A stretch of 5,373 nt of DNA from an uncultured Acetobacteraceae bacterium (GTDB taxonomy: Bacteria; Pseudomonadota; Alphaproteobacteria; Acetobacterales; Acetobacteraceae): NCBI GenBank assembly GCA_903839965.1, contig CAIMEK010000718.1, positions 1 to 5,373 on the forward strand. The letters run 5' to 3'. The notes beneath the pieces were generated by a model that searched no databases, was not told the origin of the DNA, and worked only from the letters and a program-made list of their open reading frames with translations. The translations under genes and the position numbers were made by a program. Of this stretch, positions 1 to 5,373 are shown piece by piece; positions within the stretch are counted from its first letter, which is position 1; every line of letters starts with the position of its first letter.

Positions 1-2481
1 CGCCAGGAGAACGCCTTCTTCGCCATCGGCGAGCGCTGCAACGCCAACGGCAGCAAGAAATGGCGCGAGCTGCAGGAGAAGGGCGACTGGGACGGCTGCG
101 CGGAGATGGGCCGCGAACAGCTCGGCGAGGGCAGCCACGCGCTCGACCTGTGCACCGCTTTCGTCGGCCGCGACGAGCTGAGCGAGATGGACGAGGTGAT
201 CCGCCGCTTCACCGCCAGCGTCAACGTGCCGCTGGTGATCGATTCCACCGAGACGCCGGTGATCGAAAGCGCGCTCAAGCTGCATGGCGGCAAGGCGATC
301 ATCAACTCGATCAATTTCGAGGACGGCGAGGGCGCCGCGCACGACCGGCTGGTGCTGGCGAAACGCTTCGGCGCGGCGGTAATCGCGCTGACCATCGATG
401 AAGAGGGCATGGCGAAGTCGCCGCAACGCAAGCTGGCGGTGGCCGAGCGGCTGGTGGAATTCGCCTGCACGCGGCACGGGCTGCAGCAATCCGACCTGCT
501 GATCGATCCGCTCACCTTCACCGTCGCCACCGGCAGCGAGGACGACCGCAAGCTGGGGCAGTGGACGCTCGAGGGAATCAGGCTCATTCGCGAGCGCTTC
601 CCGGACATCCAGATCATTCTGGGGCTCTCCAACATCAGCTTCGGGCTCAACCCGGCGGCGCGCGCGGTGCTCAACAGCGTGTTCCTCGACCACGCGGTGC
701 GCGCCGGCATGAGCGGGGCGATCGTGCATGTCTCGAAAATCCGGCCGCTGCACGCCATCGCGCCGGAAGAGGCGAAGGTTGCCGAAGACCTGATCTTCGA
801 CCGCCGCCGCGAAGGCTACGACCCGCTGCAGCGGCTTCTCCAACTGTTCGCAGGGCGCAAGGCCGCCGAGGCGACGGTGCGGAAAAAGGCGGACACCATC
901 GAGGGGCGGCTGCGCGACCGCATCATCGAAGGCGACCGCAAGGGATTGTCCGACGACCTCGACGCGGCGATGCAGACGCACAAACCGCTCGACATCATCA
1001 ACACCATCCTGCTGGGCGGCATGAAGGTGGTGGGCGAGCTGTTCGGCTCCGGCAAGATGCAGTTGCCGTTCGTGCTGCAAAGCGCGGAGACGATGAAGGC
1101 GGCGGTGGCCTGGCTGGAACCGCACATGGAGCGGGTGGAGGGCCAGGAGAAGGGCACCATCGTGCTGGCCACCGTGAAGGGCGACGTGCACGACATCGGC
1201 AAGAACCTGGTCGACATCATCCTCACCAACAACGGCTACCGGGTGGTCAATCTCGGCATCAAGGTGAAGCTGGCGGACATGCTGGCGGCGGCGCGCGACC
1301 ACCATGCGCATGCCATCGGCATGTCGGGGCTGCTGGTGAAATCCACCGTGGTGATGCGCGAGAACCTGGAGGAGATGGCGCGCCAGGGGCTGCAGATTCC
1401 GGTGCTGCTGGGCGGCGCGGCGCTGACGCGCGGCTATGTCGAGGACGATTGCGTGCGCGCCTACGCGAACGGGCGGGTGGCCTATGCGCGCGACGCCTTC
1501 GACGGGCTCAACCTGATGGACAAGGTGACCGGCAACGCCTTCGACGACTACCTCGCCGCGGTGCAGGCCAGGCGCGTCGGGCGGGCGCGCAACACCAGCC
1601 GCACGCTGGGCCAGGCCGATGCCAAGGCGTTCCGCCCGGTCGACGTGGCGGCGGTGCGCCAGCGGCGCCGCAAGTTGACGGCGGATGTGCCGGTGCCGGT
1701 GCCGCCGTTCTGGGGACCGCGGGTCATCGCGGCGGCGCCCAAGGCGATCGTTCCATTCATCAACGAACGCAGCCTTTACCAGTTCCAGTGGGGATTCCGT
1801 AAGCAGGGCCGCTCGCTCGACGACTTCCTGAGCTGGGCCAGGCAGGAGCTGCGCCCGGTGATGCGGCACATGCTGGGGCTGTGCGAGGCGCAGGACATCC
1901 TGCGGCCGCAGGCGGCCTACGGCTATTGGAAGGCGGCCGCGCAGGGCAACGACCTGTTGGTGTTCGCCGAGGACGGCAGTACCGAGCTGGCGCGGTTCTC
2001 CTTGCCGCGGCAGCCGCGGCCCAACGGCGAGTGCATCGCCGATTTCTTCCGCGACGTCGACGATGGCGAGCGCGACGTGATCGGGCTGCAGGTGGTCACG
2101 GTCGGCCAGCAGGCGTCCGACACGGCGCGGCTGTGGTTCGAGGAAAACCGTTACCAGGACTACCTGTATCTGCACGGGCTGTCGGTGGAGATGGCCGAGG
2201 CGATGGCGGAGTACACGCACAAGCGCATCCGCGCCGAGCTGGGCTTCGCCGGCGAGGACGATCGCGACATGGATAAGATGTTGGCGCAGGGGTATCGGGG
2301 CAGCCGCTATTCGTTCGGCTATCCGGCCTGCCCGAATTTGGAGGACCAGGCGCCGCTGCTCGGGCTGCTGGGGGCGGAGCGGATCGGGGTATCGCTGTCG
2401 GACGAATGGCAGTTGCACCCCGAGCAGTCCACCAGCGCGATCGTGGTGGTCAATCCGCGGGCGAAGTATTTTTCGGTGTAG
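1..2481 (+). CDS. metH: Cobalamin-dependent methionine synthase MetH, C-terminal 826 residues (5' end outside window)
   Basis: MetH moves a methyl group from 5-methyltetrahydrofolate through cobalamin to homocysteine, giving methionine and tetrahydrofolate in the cytosol. The frame is open from base 1 with no start codon, so the N-terminus is missing. Numbering codons from base 1, the pterin-binding domain opens with IGERCNANGSKKWRE (codons 9-23) and runs to about 285. The B12 cap domain covers about 300-380. The B12-binding domain (about 385-505) carries D395-V-H397-D-I-G400 with the cobalt-ligand His397, the SxL motif at S443/L445 and a Gly pair at 471-472. The reactivation domain (about 570-826) contains the AdoMet motif RxxxGY (R769 to Y774) and the segment LHPEQST near the end. 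Family members are about 1,160-1,250 residues, so some 330-400 residues, including the zinc/homocysteine domain, lie upstream. Segments such as the VKGDVHDIGKNLVDII stretch and the HPEQST-to-KYFSV ending match the mycobacterial-type MetH as I remember it. No frameshift is visible. Confidence 0.97.
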   Translation, partial: RQENAFFAIGERCNANGSKKWRELQEKGDWDGCAEMGREQLGEGSHALDLCTAFVGRDELSEMDEVIRRFTASVNVPLVIDSTETPVIESALKLHGGKAIINSINFEDGEGAAHDRLVLAKRFGAAVIALTIDEEGMAKSPQRKLAVAERLVEFACTRHGLQQSDLLIDPLTFTVATGSEDDRKLGQWTLEGIRLIRERFPDIQIILGLSNISFGLNPAARAVLNSVFLDHAVRAGMSGAIVHVSKIRPLHAIAPEEAKVAEDLIFDRRREGYDPLQRLLQLFAGRKAAEATVRKKADTIEGRLRDRIIEGDRKGLSDDLDAAMQTHKPLDIINTILLGGMKVVGELFGSGKMQLPFVLQSAETMKAAVAWLEPHMERVEGQEKGTIVLATVKGDVHDIGKNLVDIILTNNGYRVVNLGIKVKLADMLAAARDHHAHAIGMSGLLVKSTVVMRENLEEMARQGLQIPVLLGGAALTRGYVEDDCVRAYANGRVAYARDAFDGLNLMDKVTGNAFDDYLAAVQARRVGRARNTSRTLGQADAKAFRPVDVAAVRQRRRKLTADVPVPVPPFWGPRVIAAAPKAIVPFINERSLYQFQWGFRKQGRSLDDFLSWARQELRPVMRHMLGLCEAQDILRPQAAYGYWKAAAQGNDLLVFAEDGSTELARFSLPRQPRPNGECIADFFRDVDDGERDVIGLQVVTVGQQASDTARLWFEENRYQDYLYLHGLSVEMAEAMAEYTHKRIRAELGFAGEDDRDMDKMLAQGYRGSRYSFGYPACPNLEDQAPLLGLLGAERIGVSLSDEWQLHPEQSTSAIVVVNPRAKYFSV

Positions 2482-2487
2482 CGGCGC

Positions 2488-2502
2488 GGCGGGGGGGCCG
2501 CC
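2488..2502. terminator. Weak hairpin between convergent metH and DUF3800-like genes
   Basis: GGCGG (2488-2492) and CCGCC (2498-2502) form a 5-bp GC stem around a GGGGG loop. It sits in the 24-bp gap between the two convergent stop codons, where a bidirectional terminator would be expected. No T-run follows on either strand, so intrinsic termination is doubtful. In such GC-rich DNA the hairpin may be chance, and termination may be Rho-dependent. Confidence 0.2.
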
Positions 2503-2505
2503 ACT

Positions 2506-3582
2506 TCAGGCGACGGCGCCGCGCAGCCGGGCGGAGCCCCGCGCGATTGCCCGGTTGGCACGCAGCCCCCTCCTGCGAAGGCCTTTCGGAACCAGATCGG
2601 GGGAGGGCCGCAGCCCGCCGCCAAGCAGGGTTTCGATGCCCGCGTCGAACAGCCGCCGGGCGAAATTCCCCATGGCACGATCGCGATGTTGCGTCTGCAT
2701 GGCGCAGATTGCCGAACCCGCCAGGATATCGCAGATCTGCAACTGGGGGATCTGGACGGCATCGGCAAACCGCGTGCCGACCACATTCATTGCAAAGCCC
2801 GGCTGTCCGCGGCGATAGGCGAAGCTTGGCCGTGCCGGGGCGGGCGGCGACACCGCCTCGCACAGCCAGCGCTGCCTGACCATGTCGGTCGACCCATCAT
2901 GGATGGCCTGCAGCGGCCCGTCCCGCCGCGAGCGCCAGGCATGGCCGATATAGGCCAGGCCCGGCAGGGCGAGGTCGAGCACGCGCCGGGGAAGTTCCAG
3001 CAGGTGCGGATAGCCCAGCAGCGGAAACGGGGCCCAGAAAAACCGCAGGACCTCGGCCTGCAGGCCGGTGGCCCGCTGATAGGCGAGCCGCACGAATGCC
3101 TGGCAGCGGTCGTAGGTTTCCTGCGTCCTGGCGCGCAGCATGTGCTGGAAAAGCTCCAGCAGGCGCCGCCGGAAGCCGGCGTACCACAAACGATCCAAGG
3201 CGGCATACAGAACATTCGCCAGCACGATGTTGGCGTTCTCCTCGTAGAAGTTAGAGCCGAGCTGGTAGGCGAGCGGCTCGACCCACCAGTCGACGACGGC
3301 GGTGAACAGCGCGAACTCCTTGTCGCTGACCCAGAAGCCGGCCCGGTCGGGGTCGTTGGCGATGGCGCCCACCAGGGCGACGACACGGTTGCGGTGGCGA
3401 AGGCTGCCGGCGAGGCGGCTGAATTTCAGTTCCTTCGCCGCCACCCTGCCGAAGCAGGCTCCGAGAAGAGCATCGGTCTCGCTGTCGGTGAAATCGTGCG
3501 TGGCCTGCGCGAAGGCGGGTCGGCCGGGGGCGAGAAGGTCCTCGCCGCTGTATCCCGTTTCGCCGATGTAAATAGTGGTCAT
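2506..3582 (-). CDS. DUF3800-like protein with altered N-terminal acidic motif
   Basis: This 358-residue protein of unproven function resembles the DUF3800 family (Pfam PF12686), whose members are predicted to have an RNase H-like fold. It starts IYIGETGYSGEDLL (residues 4-17), the place of the family's Y-[IV]-D-E-[ST]-G motif, but residue 7 is Gly (codon GGC) where Asp is usual. Other likely fold landmarks are SDKEFALFTAVVDWW (86-100), NFYEENANIVLANVLY (111-126), H228-D229 in an IHDGST segment, and D285 in CDILAGSA (284-291). No signal peptide or membrane segment is evident. The last 25 residues are Arg-rich. The start at 3582 is fixed by the motif position, although no good Shine-Dalgarno precedes it (CCCGGGCAAACAATG). 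It converges on metH and diverges from the amidohydrolase, so it is a single-gene unit. Family assignment is from motif memory; catalytic activity is unknown and may be lost through D7G. Confidence 0.8.
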   Translation of the reverse strand: MTTIYIGETGYSGEDLLAPGRPAFAQATHDFTDSETDALLGACFGRVAAKELKFSRLAGSLRHRNRVVALVGAIANDPDRAGFWVSDKEFALFTAVVDWWVEPLAYQLGSNFYEENANIVLANVLYAALDRLWYAGFRRRLLELFQHMLRARTQETYDRCQAFVRLAYQRATGLQAEVLRFFWAPFPLLGYPHLLELPRRVLDLALPGLAYIGHAWRSRRDGPLQAIHDGSTDMVRQRWLCEAVSPPAPARPSFAYRRGQPGFAMNVVGTRFADAVQIPQLQICDILAGSAICAMQTQHRDRAMGNFARRLFDAGIETLLGGGLRPSPDLVPKGLRRRGLRANRAIARGSARLRGAVA

Positions 3583-3713
3583 TGTTTGCCCGGGCTGGTG
3601 GGGGAAGGGCGGCGCGATCCGCCGGCGCGTGGCATAGCATAGGAAACATATCCGATGGAAGGGGGTTTAGAGGAATTTTATCTGATATAGGTTTGCGGCC
3701 CCCATGGCTATTG

Positions 3714-3736
3714 GGCGGCCCGGCGAAGGCGGCCCG
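3714..3736 (+). repeat. Direct 9-bp repeat GGCGGCCCG upstream of amidohydrolase
   Basis: GGCGGCCCG occurs at 3714-3722 and again at 3728-3736, a period of 14 bp, ending just before a TTGACA hexamer. The placement would suit a regulator binding site next to a -35 box, but a repeat made only of G and C is easily produced by chance in this genome. Confidence 0.3.
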
Positions 3737-3738
3737 CC

Positions 3739-3744
3739 TTGACA
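3739..3744 (+). promoter_or_regulatory. Candidate -35 box TTGACA for the amidohydrolase gene
   Basis: TTGACA is a perfect match to the sigma-70 -35 consensus. A -10 at normal spacing would lie at about 3762-3768 (CCAAGCT), which is a poor match. It would give a transcript start near 3774 and a leader of about 20 bases that still contains the AGGAG site. The geometry is right but the missing -10 leaves this tentative. Confidence 0.35.
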
Positions 3745-3780
3745 CGAACTCGCGACAATCGCCAAGCTCGCGCGGCGCAC

Positions 3781-3785
3781 AGGAG
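3781..3785 (+). promoter_or_regulatory. Shine-Dalgarno AGGAG of the amidohydrolase gene
   Basis: AGGAG lies 8 bases before the ATG at 3794 and 11 before the second, in-frame ATG at 3797. The spacing favours the first ATG. This is the best ribosome binding site in the window. Confidence 0.8.
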
Positions 3786-3793
3786 CTTTCGCG

Positions 3794-4636
3794 ATGATGA
3801 TCATCGATTCCCAGGTCCATGCCTACGAGGCGAACACGCCGAAGCGGCCCTGGCACAAAGTGCCGAACTGGCCGGACCATGTGACGGGCGACGAAATGGT
3901 GGCGGCGATGGACAAGGTCGGCGTCGACGGCGCGATCTTCATCTCGCCGTTCGCGCTGTACCAGTACGACGGCAGCTACGCGGAGGAAGTGCAGCGCGCG
4001 CACCCCGGCCGGCTCGCGATTATCAAGCCGGTCGATCCGGACGACCCGGCGGTGGCCGATGTCGTCGCCGCGTGGAAGCGGACGCCGGGCGCGGTCGCGG
4101 TGCGCATCATGTTGCCGAAAGAGAGCAAGCGCGCGCCGGACGATCCGGGCCTGGAGCGGGTTTTGCGCGCGGCCGTTCGCCACGATCTTCCGGTCAACAT
4201 CCTCTGCTGGGACAACCTGGACGTGGGCGCGGCGCTCATCGACCGTTATCCCGACGTGCGGTTCATCATCGACCATCTGGGCATCCTGCAGCCGCACACG
4301 CCGCCCGCGCCGCCGCAGCCCTGGGCCGACCTGCCGAAGGTGCTGGAACTCGCCCGGCGTCCGAACGCGGTGATCAAGGTCAGCGGCGCCTGCACGCTGT
4401 CGCGCGAGCCGTATCCTTTCGCCGATATCTGGGACCCGCTTGCCCGGCTGTTCGATGCCTGGGGCTTCGAGCGCTGCCTGTGGGGCACGGACTGGACGCG
4501 CGCGTTCGCCGTGGTCAACTACGAACAGGCCGTCGAGCCGTTTCTCAGGACCGACCGCCTGAACGAGGCCGAGCGGGCCATGCTCATGGGCGGCGCCTGC
4601 GCCAGGGCTTATGGCTGGTCGCCGAGGAAAGCCTAG
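3794..4636 (+). CDS. Amidohydrolase-2 family metal-dependent hydrolase (TIM barrel)
   Basis: This 280-residue cytosolic protein belongs to the amidohydrolase-2 group that includes 2-pyrone-4,6-dicarboxylate lactonase and L-fuconolactonase-like enzymes; its substrate cannot be told from sequence. Strand 1 carries IIDSQVHAY (3-11), so the usual HxH metal motif is Q7-V-H9. It is followed by TPKRPW (15-20). Further landmarks are R104 in VRIMLP, H161 in FIIDHLG (157-163), K195-V-S-G at 195-198, and D233 in LWGTDW (229-234), the expected catalytic Asp at the end of strand 8. The length is normal for the group and the reading frame is intact. No signal peptide is seen. The gene stands alone: a DUF3800-like gene diverges upstream and a DUF1003 gene converges downstream, so the context does not reveal a pathway. 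A lactonase or decarboxylase-like role is possible but is inference. Confidence 0.93.
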   Translation: MMIIDSQVHAYEANTPKRPWHKVPNWPDHVTGDEMVAAMDKVGVDGAIFISPFALYQYDGSYAEEVQRAHPGRLAIIKPVDPDDPAVADVVAAWKRTPGAVAVRIMLPKESKRAPDDPGLERVLRAAVRHDLPVNILCWDNLDVGAALIDRYPDVRFIIDHLGILQPHTPPAPPQPWADLPKVLELARRPNAVIKVSGACTLSREPYPFADIWDPLARLFDAWGFERCLWGTDWTRAFAVVNYEQAVEPFLRTDRLNEAERAMLMGGACARAYGWSPRKA

Positions 4637-4644
4637 TCCCGCCG

Positions 4645-4673
4645 AGCCGCCGGCCTGCGCTGGGCTGGCGGTT
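4645..4673 (+). terminator. Putative hairpin terminator after the amidohydrolase gene
   Basis: Eleven bases (4645-4655, AGCCGCCGGCC) pair with 4663-4673 (GGCTGGCGGTT) around a 7-base loop. All positions pair, two of them G-U, on the plus-strand RNA. The minus-strand RNA would have A-C mismatches at the wobble sites, so the hairpin favours plus-strand transcripts. A modestly T-rich tail (GTTGCTG) follows in place of a true U-run. It lies 9 bases after the amidohydrolase stop. Confidence 0.5.
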
Positions 4674-4694
4674 GTTGCTGTGCGGCGGGCGCCG

Positions 4695-5249
4695 TCATGA
4701 ACCCGGGTCGGCCGGGGTCGGGCCGGTGCCGCCTGCCGTCTGGCCCTGCTGGAGCAGCCCGGTCAGGCGCTGCACCGCTTCGGTCAGCGACACCACCTCC
4801 TTGGCCCGCAGCTCGTCGATCTTCTGGTGCAGCAGCTCGATTTCCAGCTCGGCCTTGATGTTGACGCGATAATCGCCCTCCGCGTGGGCGCGGTCGATCG
4901 CCGCCTGGCGGTTCTGGCTCATCATGATGAACGGCGCCGCATAGGCCGCCTGGAACGACAGCGCCAGGTTCAGCAGGATGAACGGATACGGGTCCCACTG
5001 CTGCACATAGGCGGTGACGTTCAGCACGATCCAGAAGAACAGCAACGTGCTCTGGATGATGATGAACCGCCACGACCCCATGCCGGCCGCCACGCGGTCG
5101 GCGATGCGTTGGCCGAACGTGCCGCTGTGGGCGGATCCGTCGGGCTTGCCATGCTCGCGCTGGGCGCGACGCAACTGGCGCAACTCGTCCAGCAGCGCCT
5201 TCTCTTCCTGGTGCAGCTCATGCCGCAAATGCCCGCCGACGCCCGCCAT
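4695..5249 (-). CDS. DUF1003 family two-TM membrane protein
   Basis: This predicted inner-membrane protein of unknown function has 184 residues from the chosen ATG. It matches DUF1003 across its core: FGQRIADRVAAGMGSWRFII (45-64), two hydrophobic helices at about 62-82 and 88-110, WDPYPFILLNLALS between them, and IMMSQNRQAAIDRAHAEGDY (108-127) after the second. The N-terminal part (about 7-33) is a charged, probably coiled-coil helix, and VNIKAELEIELLHQKIDELRAKE (129-151) forms another after the membrane part. The end is Gly/Pro/Thr-rich and low in complexity. I prefer the ATG at 5249 because GGGGGTG lies just upstream; an in-frame TTG at 5282 would add 11 residues but has no ribosome site. 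The gene converges on the amidohydrolase with 58 bp between stops and shares no operon. Family assignment is firm; the role is not known. Confidence 0.93.
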   Translation of the reverse strand: MAGVGGHLRHELHQEEKALLDELRQLRRAQREHGKPDGSAHSGTFGQRIADRVAAGMGSWRFIIIQSTLLFFWIVLNVTAYVQQWDPYPFILLNLALSFQAAYAAPFIMMSQNRQAAIDRAHAEGDYRVNIKAELEIELLHQKIDELRAKEVVSLTEAVQRLTGLLQQGQTAGGTGPTPADPGS

Positions 5250-5252
5250 CGT

Positions 5253-5259
5253 CACCCCC
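5253..5259 (-). promoter_or_regulatory. Ribosome binding site deciding the DUF1003 start
   Basis: On the minus strand GGGGGTG ends 3 bases before the ATG at 5249, with its G-run 5 bases away. It is an imperfect Shine-Dalgarno but clearly better than anything before the alternative in-frame TTG at 5282. Confidence 0.5.
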
Positions 5260-5283
5260 GCGCCAGTCAAACCAACATCCAAT

Positions 5284-5373
5284 ATGACTCAACTTCACAC
5301 ACAACGCGACCGCAAAAACGCAGCAAATGATTATGCCAAAGCAGAACAAGCCAGACTGGAACACGAAGCCGCG
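5284..5373 (+). CDS. Possible start of a hypothetical gene, cut by the window edge
   Basis: An ATG at 5284 opens a frame of 30 codons that stays open to the last base. The peptide begins MTQLHTQRDRKNAANDY and continues hydrophilic and Ala/Glu/Lys-rich, as an alpha-helix or coiled coil would be. By hand count the stretch is about 50% GC, with only 12 of 30 third positions G or C, far below the neighbouring genes. No Shine-Dalgarno is visible upstream (AACATCCAATATG). It would diverge from the DUF1003 gene with 34 bp between starts. I do not recognise a family. The alternative is non-coding DNA carrying the DUF1003 promoter; 30 open codons at this composition are not strong proof. Confidence 0.35.
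   Translation, partial: MTQLHTQRDRKNAANDYAKAEQARLEHEAA

Larger units (their letters stand above)
3583..3793. promoter_or_regulatory. Divergent intergenic region with AT-rich patch
   Basis: This 211-bp gap separates two divergently transcribed genes, so it should hold both promoters. Bases about 3632-3695 are markedly AT-rich against their surroundings. On the minus strand they offer -10-like hexamers TAAAAT (3680-3675) and TATGCT (3641-3636), but no convincing -35 at 16-18 bp. Also present is a small palindrome TATCTGATA (3680-3688). I see no riboswitch, tRNA or convincing small gene; the overlapping plus-strand frame here has no family resemblance or ribosome binding site I could identify. 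Confidence 0.45.

Noticed and set aside
561..1802. Plus-strand open frame (413 codons) within metH
   Set aside because: It lies out of frame inside an intact metH; its Arg/Gly/Ala-rich peptide is typical of a shifted frame in high-GC DNA.
2686..3642. Long plus-strand open frame (318 codons) antisense to the DUF3800-like gene
   Set aside because: It is an opposite-strand shadow in GC-rich DNA. Its peptide is low in complexity with no recognisable domain, while the minus-strand frame shows family motifs.
3251..4297. Minus-strand open frame (348 codons) spanning the intergenic region and part of the amidohydrolase
   Set aside because: It overlaps two recognised genes, is very Arg-rich and matches no family; it looks like a GC-driven shadow frame.
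3739..4872. Plus-strand open frame (377 codons) over the amidohydrolase
   Set aside because: It is out of frame with the amidohydrolase, whose motifs and ribosome binding site settle the correct frame.
5265..5270. Minus-strand TTGACT as a -35 box for the DUF1003 gene
   Set aside because: It is only 15 bases from the ATG, so transcription would begin inside the gene.
5250..5282. TTG at 5282 as the start of the DUF1003 protein
   Set aside because: It would add 11 residues outside the conserved core and has no ribosome binding site; the ATG at 5249 has GGGGGTG upstream.
5330..5335. Minus-strand CATAAT as a -10 box for the DUF1003 gene
   Set aside because: It matches the consensus at five of six positions, but the hexamers 16-18 bp upstream (such as CAGTCT) do not resemble a -35 box.

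Overview
This window reads as chromosomal DNA of a high-GC bacterium (roughly two-thirds G+C by eye). Strong GC bias at third codon positions and the gene families present suggest a proteobacterium, perhaps an alphaproteobacterium of the Rhodospirillales/Acetobacteraceae kind. That placement is an inference from style, as there is no rRNA or other marker. Four clear protein genes are present, plus a possible fifth cut by the right edge. Strands alternate (+, -, +, -, and perhaps +), so no two genes can share a simple operon. This looks like a housekeeping region with individually expressed genes, not one coordinated pathway.

Left part (1-2481, +): the C-terminal two thirds of a cobalamin-dependent methionine synthase (metH), covering most of the pterin/methyltetrahydrofolate domain, the B12 cap and B12-binding domains and the AdoMet reactivation domain. 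Its N-terminal homocysteine domain lies outside the window. The sequence resembles the MetH class known from mycobacteria more than the E. coli class.

Middle (2506-3582, -): a 358-residue DUF3800-like protein that converges on metH with only 24 bp between stops. Its N-terminal motif, normally Asp-Glu-Ser/Thr-Gly, has Gly in place of Asp. A 211-bp intergenic region (3583-3793) follows and holds an unusually AT-rich patch. It separates this gene from a divergent amidohydrolase-2 family TIM-barrel hydrolase (3794-4636, +) that has a good Shine-Dalgarno sequence and Gln at the first position of the usual HxH metal motif. A strong GC hairpin (4645-4673) follows its stop.

Right part (4695-5249, -): a two-TM DUF1003 membrane protein. 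Beyond its start the base composition falls to about 50% GC, and a frame opens at 5284 that runs to the window edge. This is either the beginning of an AT-richer, possibly acquired gene or simply the upstream region of the DUF1003 gene.

I found no rRNA, tRNA, CRISPR array, insertion sequence or convincing new multi-gene system. The best leads are the altered motif in the DUF3800-like protein and the composition break at the right edge.
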